Part shown: piece by piece, positions 28,317-37,102 of the stretch
Layout of the letters: each line of letters begins with the position of its first letter
Position numbering within the stretch: position 1 is the stretch's first letter
NCBI RefSeq assembly: GCF_027359355.1
Contig: NZ_CP114777.1
Coordinates: 868,001 to 932,000 of the forward strand
DNA length: 64,000 nucleotides
Origin: Prochlorococcus marinus str. MIT 1214
GTDB lineage: Bacteria; Cyanobacteriota; Cyanobacteriia; PCC-6307; Cyanobiaceae
Direction: 5' to 3'
Made by a program: the position numbers and the translations under genes
The notes under the pieces: generated by a model
What the model was told of the DNA's origin: nothing
The model's input: only the letters and a program-made list of their open reading frames with translations
Database searches by the model: none

Positions 28317-29042
28317 TCAAATACTAACTTTATCGCAAAAACTTTTGAACATATAAGAAGGATCATTTGATTGGGTAATTGCTCTCCCGATAACTAACTT
28401 TGATGCCCCCAACTTAAGAGCTTCGGATGCATCAGTGACCCTCGATTGATCGTTAATGTCTGAACCCAATAACCGGATTCCAGGAGTTATCAACTCAAAC
28501 GTCTCAGGGTGCATCTCACGAAGAGATTGAACCTCCCTAGGGCTACAGACACATCCTCCTAAACCAGAATTAGAAGCAATCTCTGCCAGGTGCAAAACAC
28601 GTTGCTCTATTGATTGATTAATCAATAGATCGCTAGCAAAACTTTCGTAAGTCCAACTAGTCAAGATAGTAATTCCTAAAAGTTTTGGCGGCATTAAATT
28701 CACTTTAGAGGCTCCTTCCTGCGCAGCTTCATTAGCCATCTTTAGAGCCTTCACTCCAGCACAAGTATGTAAAGAAATAAATTCAGCACCAGTTTGGGAA
28801 GCTGCGTAACAAGCTCTAGCAACTGTTGAAGGTATATCATGAAATTTAAGATCTAAAAATATTTTTTTTCCCTGATCTCTTAAGATTGACAATATATCTG
28901 GCCCTTCCCTAACAAATAATTCAAGTCCAACTTTGACCCAGGTAATTTCAGGTATTTTTTCCAGAAGATTGAAAACATTATTCCTATCCATGCCATCTAA
29001 GGCAATAATTATTTTTTCACTTGGATTATTATATTTTTTCAT
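28317..29042 (-). CDS. pyrF: Orotidine 5'-phosphate decarboxylase
   Basis: 241 residues of the OMP decarboxylase barrel. Visible are the N-terminal IIALDGMDRNN, the catalytic FLDLKFHDIPSTVARA (DxKxxD) near residue 78, TPGIRLLGSDINDQSRV and KLVIGRAITQS. It makes UMP in pyrimidine synthesis. It lies downstream of tyrS on the same strand with a 9-base gap. A 10-base inverted repeat with GATT loop is embedded at 28606-28629. Confidence 0.96.
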   Translation of the reverse strand: MKKYNNPSEKIIIALDGMDRNNVFNLLEKIPEITWVKVGLELFVREGPDILSILRDQGKKIFLDLKFHDIPSTVARACYAASQTGAEFISLHTCAGVKALKMANEAAQEGASKVNLMPPKLLGITILTSWTYESFASDLLINQSIEQRVLHLAEIASNSGLGGCVCSPREVQSLREMHPETFELITPGIRLLGSDINDQSRVTDASEALKLGASKLVIGRAITQSNDPSYMFKSFCDKVSI

Positions 29043-29051
29043 AATGATTTA

Positions 29052-30299
29052 TCAGATTGAAACACGCAGAAATTTTTTCTTGCCTACCTGCAATATTTTT
29101 CCTATGACATCATCTGGAGTATCAAACTCTAAATTAGGATCTATAATTTTTTTTCCATCTATCCTTACTCCTCCACCAAGAATTTGCCTTCTTGCTTCAC
29201 TGCTACTTGAACACATTTCCAGCTTACTAAATAAATAAAAGGCTTTAGCTGGAAAATTTACATTAGATATGGAGGCTTCTGGTATTTGATCAAGAGAATC
29301 TTGAGTTCCTAAAACTAATTTTTCAGCATTACATTGAGCTTTTTTTGCGGCTTCAATTCCGTGAAAATTAGATGTTATTTTTAAAGCCATGAATTTTTGC
29401 ATCTCTCTTGGATTTGAACTTAAATTTTTTAAGTTTTCATTAGTTAATAAATTTAAATAACTAAACACCAAATTATCCGGAACCTTTTCTAATTTTGAAT
29501 ACATTGATAATGAATCTTCATTTATTCCTACAATGTTGTCTAAACTTTTACTCATTTTTTGTGTCCCATCTAAGCCAACTAAAATAGGTAATAACATTCC
29601 AAATTGAGGTTTCTGTCCATAAGCTCTTTGCAAATCTCTTCCCATCGCTATGTTAAATTTTTGATCTGTTCCACCTAGTTCTAAGTCAGATTTGATTGCA
29701 ACCGAATCATAGCCTTGAAGAAGTGGATAAAGAAATTCATGAAGTGATATAGAAGTACCAGCTTTATATCGATTACTAAAATCTTCCTTTGCCAGCATTT
29801 GACCCACAGTTGAGTTTGACAAAAGTTCTATAACTTTAGAGAAATTAAGATTTTCAAGCCATTCACTATTTCTTCTTATTTCTAAACGACCAGGAGTTGA
29901 GAAATCTAACAATGAATCTTTGGGTTCTTTCCCTAGACCTAATTGTTCAAGATAATTCAAAGCATTCGACTCAACCACATCTTTTGAAAGCTGAATTCTA
30001 GTTTTACTCTTTCCAGTTGGGTCTCCAATTCTTGCTGTAAAATCTCCAATTATAAGTACTGCAGTATGCCCAGCATCTTGGAATGCTCTTAATTTTCTAA
30101 AAAGAATACTATGACCTATATGAATATTAGTTCCTGTTGGATCAATTCCAAGTTTTACACGTAAAGGATTTTTTTCTATTGATGCAAGTTCTAATCTTTT
30201 TATAAAACTTTGATCTGAATCTTCAGATTTTTTATAAGGAAAAAGATCATCTAAACCTCTAGAGATCCAATCAGGTAATTCATTGAATATATCTAGCAT
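29052..30299 (-). CDS. tyrS: Tyrosyl-tRNA synthetase
   Basis: 415 residues, class I synthetase. [14 protein letters not shown] contains the HIGH motif near residue 58 and QKMSKSLDN the KMSKS motif near 250, with an S4-like RNA-binding tail ([20 protein letters not shown]) at the C-terminus. The [15 protein letters not shown] region fits the TyrRSZ-type subgroup. It is followed 9 bases later by pyrF; DUF1825 lies 26 bases upstream. Confidence 0.95.
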   Translation of the reverse strand: MLDIFNELPDWISRGLDDLFPYKKSEDSDQSFIKRLELASIEKNPLRVKLGIDPTGTNIHIGHSILFRKLRAFQDAGHTAVLIIGDFTARIGDPTGKSKTRIQLSKDVVESNALNYLEQLGLGKEPKDSLLDFSTPGRLEIRRNSEWLENLNFSKVIELLSNSTVGQMLAKEDFSNRYKAGTSISLHEFLYPLLQGYDSVAIKSDLELGGTDQKFNIAMGRDLQRAYGQKPQFGMLLPILVGLDGTQKMSKSLDNIVGINEDSLSMYSKLEKVPDNLVFSYLNLLTNENLKNLSSNPREMQKFMALKITSNFHGIEAAKKAQCNAEKLVLGTQDSLDQIPEASISNVNFPAKAFYLFSKLEMCSSSSEARRQILGGGVRIDGKKIIDPNLEFDTPDDVIGKILQVGKKKFLRVSI

Positions 30300-30325
30300 A
30301 ATTCAAACTTGAAAAAGGTTAATAA

Positions 30326-30643
30326 TCATTTATCCAATTCTGATTTCATTCTAACCAACGTTTTATTCATCTGATCAAACATTTGATCGGGAGTGATCCC
30401 AAATTGCCCCAACTGAGTCTTTAGCTGTTCTACTGTCATTTTTGCCTGAAAATCTTCTGAAAGCTCAAATCGTTTCATAAAAACTTTATATCTTTCCATT
30501 AAATTTTCCATGCTATCAATAAACATCACCTTCCCTTCTCGATCAAATTTGCCATAATCAGAACCTAATTGCATAAGATTCTGATAATCACTGAAAAGTT
30601 TTTTCGCTTCTTCCTGAACAATTTCAGATTCAAAAAAACTCAT
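30326..30643 (-). CDS. DUF1825 family protein
   Basis: 105 residues, soluble and helical, starting MSFFESEIVQEEAKKLFSDY and containing GKFDREGKVMFIDSMENLME and QFGITPDQMFDQM. This matches the cyanobacterial DUF1825 family, which has no assigned role. It lies upstream of tyrS on the same strand with a short gap. Confidence 0.85.
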   Translation of the reverse strand: MSFFESEIVQEEAKKLFSDYQNLMQLGSDYGKFDREGKVMFIDSMENLMERYKVFMKRFELSEDFQAKMTVEQLKTQLGQFGITPDQMFDQMNKTLVRMKSELDK

Positions 30644-30959
30644 ATTCTTAATCCCATTTGATAGACCAATTGCTTGATTTTGAATTCAATGAATAAAATG
30701 ATTGTATCATTTAAATCTCTAGATCAGTTTAGACCATTTTCCCCAAAAGCATTTGCTTGCTGAGTGTAAATAGCCACACCGCAAAAAAATATACTTCTTA
30801 CTGTAGTTACGCAAAAACTTACTAATCAAGAAAAAACACTTTTAATTTGAACTTGAAAAGCTAAAATAAAAATGACCTTAATAGAAAAAATAAAGATATT
30901 GATCATATAATTATGAGATATTAATAACTAATTATCTTTTTTGATATAGCCTTTCTCAA
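30644..30959. other. Intergenic region between divergent genes
   Basis: 316 AT-rich bases between the DUF1825 and GIY-YIG-like genes, which point away from each other. I see no ORF worth calling and no strong hairpin. Promoters for both genes are expected here. Confidence 0.5.
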
Positions 30960-31559
30960 ATGAAAAAGTTCGAACTTCAATATGATTTATTTAAAGAAAA
31001 TGATATCAATTATTCAGAAAAAAATCTTATTAAAGATATATTTATTAATAAAGAAATAATCAAGGAATGGCAAAAAAAAATTATCCATCATCAGTCTCCT
31101 ATTTTTAAGTCTGGCTATAAAGATATAAATCAATCTTCATTATTTGAACCTAGTTCAGAAAATTTAATAGAGATTTTCAACCCTATGGAGCTTACTCCTT
31201 TACCTTTAAGTTTTTGGAGGTGGCCAAAAACAATGCATAAGGGGCCCGCGGTTTATTTTGTAACGGATAAAATTATTGATTCTGAAGAAAATATTATCTT
31301 ATATATTGGTGAAACAATTTCTGCAGAAAAAAGGTGGAAAGGTAACCATGACTGTAAAAAATACATTTCAAATTATTCCGACACCCTACAAAAAGCGAAT
31401 ATAAAAACCAATTTAAACATTCGTTTTTGGCTTGATGTTCCGATTAAAACGAAGGAAAGAAGAAAATTAGAACAACAACTTATCCAAGCTTGGCTTCCAC
31501 CATTTAATAAAGAGACAAGGGAAATATGGGCAACGCCATTTACTTCTCAAATCAATTAG
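30960..31559 (+). CDS. GIY-YIG-like nuclease domain protein
   Basis: 199 residues. The C-terminal half resembles a GIY-YIG module: PAVYFVTDK and ILYIGETISAEKRWKGNHDC, corresponding to the GIY...YIG strands, with an Arg-containing helix after it, then a terminal Glu region RRKLEQQLIQAWLPPFNKET. The N-terminal 60 residues are polar and of unknown fold. Nuclease activity is inferred; the first motif is AVY rather than GIY. It stands alone, divergent from DUF1825, with pepA 37 bases downstream. Confidence 0.65.
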   Translation: MKKFELQYDLFKENDINYSEKNLIKDIFINKEIIKEWQKKIIHHQSPIFKSGYKDINQSSLFEPSSENLIEIFNPMELTPLPLSFWRWPKTMHKGPAVYFVTDKIIDSEENIILYIGETISAEKRWKGNHDCKKYISNYSDTLQKANIKTNLNIRFWLDVPIKTKERRKLEQQLIQAWLPPFNKETREIWATPFTSQIN

Positions 31560-31596
31560 TAAAAATTGTTATCATAAATACAAGTATAAAAATTAA

Positions 31597-33084
31597 ATGC
31601 ACATTTCAGCAGTCTCTAAAGAAATTAACCAATGGTCAGGATCAGTTCTTATTACTGGGGTTTTAGAAGGAGAGATCGAAAGTCAAATAAATTTATTTAA
31701 GACCATAATAAAAGATACTTTTTTAAGCAAAAGGTTTAATGATTCAAAGTTCGAAGGCAAAAAAAGTCAGACATTATCAATTGAACTCATAGAAGGCAAA
31801 ATACAAAAAATAATCTTTGTAGGCTTAGGCAAGGCAGAAACTCTTCGAATTGATGATCTACGGAAGGCAGCTTCAATTGGCGCTCGCAAAGTTTCACCTC
31901 ATGAAAAAAAATTAGGAATATTTTTCCCTTGGAATGCATTTAACCCTTCCTCCGCTGCATGCGCAGTTGGCGAAGCAGTTAAATTGTCATCTATTAAAGA
32001 TCTTAGATTTAAATCAGAATCAAAGGAACCTTTTCCAATAGATGAAGTTGAATTAATAGGCTTAGAGACCAAAACCACCAAATCAGCTATTGCTGAAATT
32101 AATCCAATTTGCGAAGGAGTTAAATTGGCAAGAGAACTTGTCTCAGCTCCACCCAATTTTCTTACCCCATATCAAATGGCAAAAGAGGCCAAAAAATTAG
32201 CCACTGATTATGATTTAGATTTAAAAATTCTTGACAAAGAAGAGTGTGAAGATCAAAGAATGGGAGCTTACCTAGCGGTTGCTAAAGGATCAGATCTACA
32301 GCCAAATTTTATACACCTAAAATATTCTCCAAAAGCCGCAAAAAGTAAAGTCGTGTTAATAGGGAAAGGCTTAACTTTTGACTCTGGTGGATACAACTTA
32401 AAAGTAGGCGCCTCTCAGATTGAAAAAATGAAGTACGACATGGGCGGAAGTGCTTCTGTGCTTGGAACAGCAAGAGTCATCGCAGAATTAAAACCCAGCA
32501 ACATCGAAGTTCATTTTATTGTTGCTGCTTGCGAAAACATGATTAATGGTTCTGCATTGCATCCTGGAGATATCATCACAGCCTCTAACGGAAAAACAAT
32601 TGAAGTAAACAATACCGATGCAGAGGGAAGGTTAACCTTGGCTGATGCTTTGGTTTATGCATGCAAACTTAAGCCTGATGCCATAGTAGATCTAGCTACT
32701 CTTACTGGAGCTTGTGTGATTGCATTAGGAGATGAAATAGCAGGATTATGGACTGACAATGATCAGCTCTCTGAACAATTAACAAAAGCTGCAGGTAAAG
32801 CTGGAGAGGGTATTTGGAGGATGCCTATGCAAGATTCATACAAATCTGGGATTAAATCATCTATCGCAGATTTGCAAAACACAGGTCCTAGACCTGGGGG
32901 ATCAATTACTGCTGCATTGTTTCTAAAAGAATTTGTGAACTCAAATATCCCATGGGCTCACATTGACATAGCAGGGACATGTTGGACTGAAAAAGATAGA
33001 GATATAAATCCCAAGGGTGCAACTGGTTATGGAGTAAGAACGTTGGTTAATTGGATAAAAGAATTGAGTCTAAACATGCATTAA
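31597..33084 (+). CDS. pepA: Leucyl aminopeptidase (M17)
   Basis: 495 residues, cytosolic aminopeptidase with two metal ions. The C-terminal catalytic domain carries IGKGLTFDSGGYNLK and the family signature NTDAEGRLTLADALVYA (near residue 335), plus ARELVSAPPNFLTP. It releases N-terminal residues from peptides and cysteinyl-glycine. The length is normal. Confidence 0.96.
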   Translation: MHISAVSKEINQWSGSVLITGVLEGEIESQINLFKTIIKDTFLSKRFNDSKFEGKKSQTLSIELIEGKIQKIIFVGLGKAETLRIDDLRKAASIGARKVSPHEKKLGIFFPWNAFNPSSAACAVGEAVKLSSIKDLRFKSESKEPFPIDEVELIGLETKTTKSAIAEINPICEGVKLARELVSAPPNFLTPYQMAKEAKKLATDYDLDLKILDKEECEDQRMGAYLAVAKGSDLQPNFIHLKYSPKAAKSKVVLIGKGLTFDSGGYNLKVGASQIEKMKYDMGGSASVLGTARVIAELKPSNIEVHFIVAACENMINGSALHPGDIITASNGKTIEVNNTDAEGRLTLADALVYACKLKPDAIVDLATLTGACVIALGDEIAGLWTDNDQLSEQLTKAAGKAGEGIWRMPMQDSYKSGIKSSIADLQNTGPRPGGSITAALFLKEFVNSNIPWAHIDIAGTCWTEKDRDINPKGATGYGVRTLVNWIKELSLNMH

Positions 33085-33149
33085 CTATTCACATATAATC
33101 CAAAGGTATAAAATAGATATTTAAGACCATTTAATTAAGTAATTTATTA

Positions 33150-33758
33150 TTATTTATATTCGCCCCAGACTTTTTTTAGTCTATTATCTCTACCACAACT
33201 GGTTCTATAAAAATTATATTTAAGGGGGTTTTTAACTGCATAGTCTTGATGATACTTCTCAGCTATCCAAAAAGTTTTTGAGTCAATAATATCAACCTTT
33301 AATTGCTCCAAGGGTATATTTAATCCAATAGAGATAGTTTCTTTAATCTCCTTTGCATCACTCTTTTGTTTTTGATTAGAAGTGAAAATAACGGGCTTAT
33401 ATGAATTTCCTCTATCACAAAATTGTCCCTTATTATCAAAAGGATCTATGTTAAACCAATACTGTTGAAGTAAATCCTTATAACTTATAACATTGGCATC
33501 AAAACTAACTTTCACAACTTCTTGATGCCCACTATGATTTTCATATGTGGGGTTAATTAAATCTCCACCGGAGTATCCACTTTCCACCGAAATTACTCCA
33601 TCAAGTTTCTCTAGATCATGTTCTAGGCACCAAAAACATCCACCTGCAAAAATAGCTTCCTCTGATTCTGCAAATACTTTATAAGGGCAAACTATCAATA
33701 TTTGCAGGAGCATAGAAAATACTATTAGTTTCTTGAAGGTTTTTTTCATAGGAATCAT
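33150..33758 (-). CDS. msrA: Peptide methionine sulfoxide reductase A, apparently exported
   Basis: 202 residues. The catalytic segment IFAGGCFWCLEHDLEKLDGV (nucleophile Cys near residue 42) and YSGGDLINPTYENHSGH mark MsrA. It is preceded by a basic start and hydrophobic stretch (KLIVFSMLLQILIVCPYKVFA) that looks like a signal peptide with cleavage near A30, so the enzyme probably acts in the periplasm or lumen, reducing oxidised methionine. A second ATG at residue 4 is possible. Its start overlaps the lpxB stop by 4 bases, tying it to the envelope operon. Confidence 0.92.
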   Translation of the reverse strand: MIPMKKTFKKLIVFSMLLQILIVCPYKVFAESEEAIFAGGCFWCLEHDLEKLDGVISVESGYSGGDLINPTYENHSGHQEVVKVSFDANVISYKDLLQQYWFNIDPFDNKGQFCDRGNSYKPVIFTSNQKQKSDAKEIKETISIGLNIPLEQLKVDIIDSKTFWIAEKYHQDYAVKNPLKYNFYRTSCGRDNRLKKVWGEYK

Positions 33759-34933
33759 TGAACTAATAAGTCTAGAATATACTTTGATGCTCTATCTGTA
33801 ACTCCAGGTTTTCCTAATTTATCTTTCAATCTTTTATAACCAAGAATTATGTCTTTTCTTGTAGAATCATCTTCAAGAATTTTTAATGCTGCATTAAAAA
33901 TTTTCTCAGCTTTAAAATCCTCTTGTATAAACTCTGGTATTAACATTTCATTTAAAAGAAGATTCACTGGTGAAATATATTTAACATTAAATCTCAATAA
34001 ATATCTTGCGAAAAAAGCAGTAACTCTGCTTACTTTATATCCAACTATTTGTGGAACTGAATTTAGAGCCAATTCCATATTTATCGTCCCAGACTTTGCC
34101 AAAGCAAGATGAGCAGCTGAAAATAGAAATGGTTTTAAATCATCAACTTCATTAGACAAAATAATCCTTCCAGACAAATCATATTCTTTCAATGAATTAT
34201 TTAATAGTTCATCAAATTCATTTAATCCAGATGGTATTAGAACAGTAATAGAAGGATCTTTCTCCTGAAGAAGCTTAGCCGCTTTTAGCAATGTCGGTAA
34301 AATATATTTTAATTCTTGTTTTCGAGAAGCCGGAATAATAAGAAGAAGTTTTTGACCAGTATTTAATCCTATTCTTTTAAAAGATTCTTCTCTAGTAGGA
34401 ATATTTCTATAGAAATCCAACATTGGATGACCAACGAATTTTACATTTCCTCCCTTGTTTGAATAAAATTGAGCTTCCTCTTCAAAGATAGCTAATATTT
34501 TATCTGTAAAATTAATCAAATCGGTTGTACCCGAATCACCTAATCTCCATGCCCATTCCTGAGGAGCAATATAATAGATTATTGGAATATAAGGGAACTT
34601 TTTTTTTACTTTTAATCCTAGTCGAATGTTAGGCCCCATATAATCTATTAAAACGACTACATCAGGTGGAGAAGAACTTAAGTAATTATCAATTTTTGAT
34701 TGTGCATTTAAAGTTGGTAGAACGTAAGGAAGAGCTTCTAAAAAACCTATTGCACCTATCGAAGAAGTATCAGATATTAATTGAGCCCCTGCTTCTTTCA
34801 TCCTTTCACCGCCTAAAGCAATTATCTCTAATTCAATTTTCCTTTTTTCTGCATTAGTCTTTAAAGCATTTATTAATAAACTGCCCTGCAAATCTCCAGA
34901 GACTTCACCAGTACTGATTAACAACTTCATCAT
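33755..34933 (-). CDS. lpxB: Lipid-A-disaccharide synthase
   Basis: 392 residues, GT19 family. It condenses UDP-diacylglucosamine with lipid X to form the lipid A disaccharide. Seen: ISTGEVSGDLQGSLL at the N-terminus, YYIAPQEWAWRLGD, FVGHPMLDF and AKSGTINMELAL. The start overlaps the lpxA stop by 4 bases and the stop overlaps msrA by 4 bases, so translation is coupled along the operon. Confidence 0.95.
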   Translation of the reverse strand: MMKLLISTGEVSGDLQGSLLINALKTNAEKRKIELEIIALGGERMKEAGAQLISDTSSIGAIGFLEALPYVLPTLNAQSKIDNYLSSSPPDVVVLIDYMGPNIRLGLKVKKKFPYIPIIYYIAPQEWAWRLGDSGTTDLINFTDKILAIFEEEAQFYSNKGGNVKFVGHPMLDFYRNIPTREESFKRIGLNTGQKLLLIIPASRKQELKYILPTLLKAAKLLQEKDPSITVLIPSGLNEFDELLNNSLKEYDLSGRIILSNEVDDLKPFLFSAAHLALAKSGTINMELALNSVPQIVGYKVSRVTAFFARYLLRFNVKYISPVNLLLNEMLIPEFIQEDFKAEKIFNAALKILEDDSTRKDIILGYKRLKDKLGKPGVTDRASKYILDLLVQ

Positions 34934-35781
34934 TTATTTGCCATCAAAGAAGGCATTGGACCTCTTCTACCCTTACCAATAGAGAGTTCTATAAATCCAC
35001 ATAACCTTGCGGAAGATTGCAATAAATTCTCTTGCCTTGCAATTTTCAAACCATCAGAGATTACGTATTCAGATTTAAATAATAAGTTCCAGATTCTTTT
35101 CAATTGTAGATATTCTTCTTTATTCTCTTTATCTATGGTTTGCCTTTTAATTCCAACTCTATTTAGTCCCCGCATTCTTCCAGGATGACCTTCGGCCAAA
35201 CAATATGGAGGAACATCTCTATCAACTCTCGTCATGCCTCCAATCATGGCTAAATAACCAATATGAACAAATTGATGTATCCCCAAGCACCCTCCAATAA
35301 CAGCTCGATCTTCAACAACAACGTGACCTGCAATCTGCACACTATTTGCTATAACTACACTGTTTCCAATTTGACAATTATGTCCTAAATGTGAATATGC
35401 CATTAATAAATTCTTATTCCCAACTATAGTTTTCTCTCCTTCAAAGGTGGCCCTATTAATAGTTACACATTCTCTAAAAGTATTATTATCTCCAATTAAA
35501 ACATTTGTAGAATCTCCTCTATACTTTAAATCTTGGGGTTCTAATCCAATACATGCTCCTGGGAAAATCTTATTATTTGATCCTATTTTTACTTTTCCCT
35601 CGATAATTACATTTGGTCCTATCCAAGTATTTGGACCAACAATCACATCTGGACCAATAACAGCTCCTGATCCTACATATACACCTTTGCCAAGTTCAGC
35701 TTTTGGAGAGACTTCTGCAAATTTATGAATATTGACTTGGTTATCTGCAATTAAGCTTTCAGAAAATTGAAGTTCACTCAT
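34930..35781 (-). CDS. lpxA: UDP-N-acetylglucosamine acyltransferase
   Basis: A left-handed beta-helix with hexapeptide repeats (VGSGAVIGPDVIVGPNTWIG and similar) followed by an alpha-helical C-terminal domain. The first committed lipid A step, acylating UDP-GlcNAc. Catalytic His is in AYSHLGHNCQIG. The frame opens at ATG 35796, but ATG 35781 (MSELQFSESLI) lies just past the fabZ stop and gives a conventional N-terminus. Confidence 0.94.
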   Translation of the reverse strand: MSELQFSESLIADNQVNIHKFAEVSPKAELGKGVYVGSGAVIGPDVIVGPNTWIGPNVIIEGKVKIGSNNKIFPGACIGLEPQDLKYRGDSTNVLIGDNNTFRECVTINRATFEGEKTIVGNKNLLMAYSHLGHNCQIGNSVVIANSVQIAGHVVVEDRAVIGGCLGIHQFVHIGYLAMIGGMTRVDRDVPPYCLAEGHPGRMRGLNRVGIKRQTIDKENKEEYLQLKRIWNLLFKSEYVISDGLKIARQENLLQSSARLCGFIELSIGKGRRGPMPSLMANK

Positions 35782-35785
35782 CACT

Positions 35786-36244
35786 TCAATCCACAAGAGA
35801 GAACATCAAATCGCCAGAACAAACCAACTGATCATCCACTTTTGCTTCTCCCCTAACTTTGCCAAATCTTTTTCTTTTGATGCTTATCAACTCACAAGAT
35901 ATCAATAATTGATCTCCAGGGACTACTGGACGCCTAAACCGAACTGAATCAATCCCGGCGAACACAAAAAGCCCTTTTGGAAGATCAGGCATTTGAGAAA
36001 CAATCAACCCTCCTACCTGAGCCATTGCTTCCACTATTAAAACTCCTGGCATTAGCGGTCTATCGGGGAAATGGCCTTGAAATTGAGGCTCATTAAGAGT
36101 GACATTTTTTATTGCCACAGCTTTCTTGCCTTGATCATGTTCTATCACTCTGTCAACAAGCGCAAAAGGATATCTATGTGGCAAAAGCCCCATTATTTGC
36201 TCGCTATTTAAAACAAGAGGTTGGGAAGAAGAAATGTCAGTCAA
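35786..36244 (-). CDS. fabZ: 3-hydroxyacyl-ACP dehydratase FabZ
   Basis: 152 residues with the hotdog fold. Catalytic His in [14 protein letters not shown] and Glu in [18 protein letters not shown], preceded by QGHFPDRP. It dehydrates 3-hydroxyacyl-ACP in fatty acid elongation and competes with LpxA/LpxD for the same intermediate. The gene is 12 bases downstream of lpxC and directly upstream of lpxA, the common lipid A gene order. Confidence 0.96.
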   Translation of the reverse strand: MTDISSSQPLVLNSEQIMGLLPHRYPFALVDRVIEHDQGKKAVAIKNVTLNEPQFQGHFPDRPLMPGVLIVEAMAQVGGLIVSQMPDLPKGLFVFAGIDSVRFRRPVVPGDQLLISCELISIKRKRFGKVRGEAKVDDQLVCSGDLMFSLVD

Positions 36245-36256
36245 AATTAGATTTAA

Positions 36257-37102
36257 TTAGGTTAATACCTTTTGAAGAGAAGCTGCAAATTCAGCATGAA
36301 GAGCGTGAGACCCTTTATAAACAAAAATTTGCGCTTTCGGTAATCCAACAAAAGCTAAATCTCCAATCAAGTCAAGCAATTTATGACGCACTGGTTCGTT
36401 TGCAAATCTCAAGGGTGGATTCACCCAATAATCACCATTACAAACCAACGCATTTTCAAGAGCTCCTCCTTTAATTAGACCAGCTTTCTTTAATTCTTCT
36501 AACTGATCAAGAAAGCCAAAAGTTCGTGCAGGTGCAATTTCTTTAACAAAATTATTTGGGGACAGCTCAATAGAAAATATTTGCTGTCCAATTGCCTTAT
36601 ATGGGAAATCAATCAAACCTACTAATTTCAATTCTTTTGATGGTATTGCAAAAATCACACTTTCTCCTTTGCTAACAAAAATTGGAGATTTGAGTTCTGG
36701 CCTTGGTCTAGGAGATGTAATGGAATTAACCATTCCTACCTTTTGAATTTCCTCGATCCAACCAATAGCAGAACCATCAAGTAAAGGAATCTCACTGCCA
36801 GTTATTTCTATATGTACATGAGTTAAGCCTGCTCCAATTAATGCAGCCAACAAGTGTTCGACGGTAGATACTTTTTTCCCATTCAGATCAAGAGTTGTAC
36901 ATAAAGGAGTATTCCTTACTTGCAAAATATCTATGGGAATAACTTTATTAGGTTCATCTGAAAAAGAAATATGAAATCCAGTTAATACTGTTGGCTTAAT
37001 TATGACTGTACATTGAAGGCCTGTATGCAAGCCAATACCATCTTTTTTAATTTCATTTTGAAGCGTCCAGCCTTCTTCATAGTCATCGGGGAAGGAGAAC
37101 AC
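36257..37102 (-). CDS. lpxC: UDP-3-O-acyl-N-acetylglucosamine deacetylase
   Basis: 281 residues. Zn-binding motifs VEHLLAALIGAGLTHVHIEI (near residue 82), HKLLDLIGDLAFVG (near 240) and the catalytic His in GSHALHAEF. It removes the acetyl group in the committed step of lipid A synthesis. Its start overlaps the stop of the upstream Omp85 gene by one base. Confidence 0.95.
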   Translation of the reverse strand: MFSFPDDYEEGWTLQNEIKKDGIGLHTGLQCTVIIKPTVLTGFHISFSDEPNKVIPIDILQVRNTPLCTTLDLNGKKVSTVEHLLAALIGAGLTHVHIEITGSEIPLLDGSAIGWIEEIQKVGMVNSITSPRPRPELKSPIFVSKGESVIFAIPSKELKLVGLIDFPYKAIGQQIFSIELSPNNFVKEIAPARTFGFLDQLEELKKAGLIKGGALENALVCNGDYWVNPPLRFANEPVRHKLLDLIGDLAFVGLPKAQIFVYKGSHALHAEFAASLQKVLT

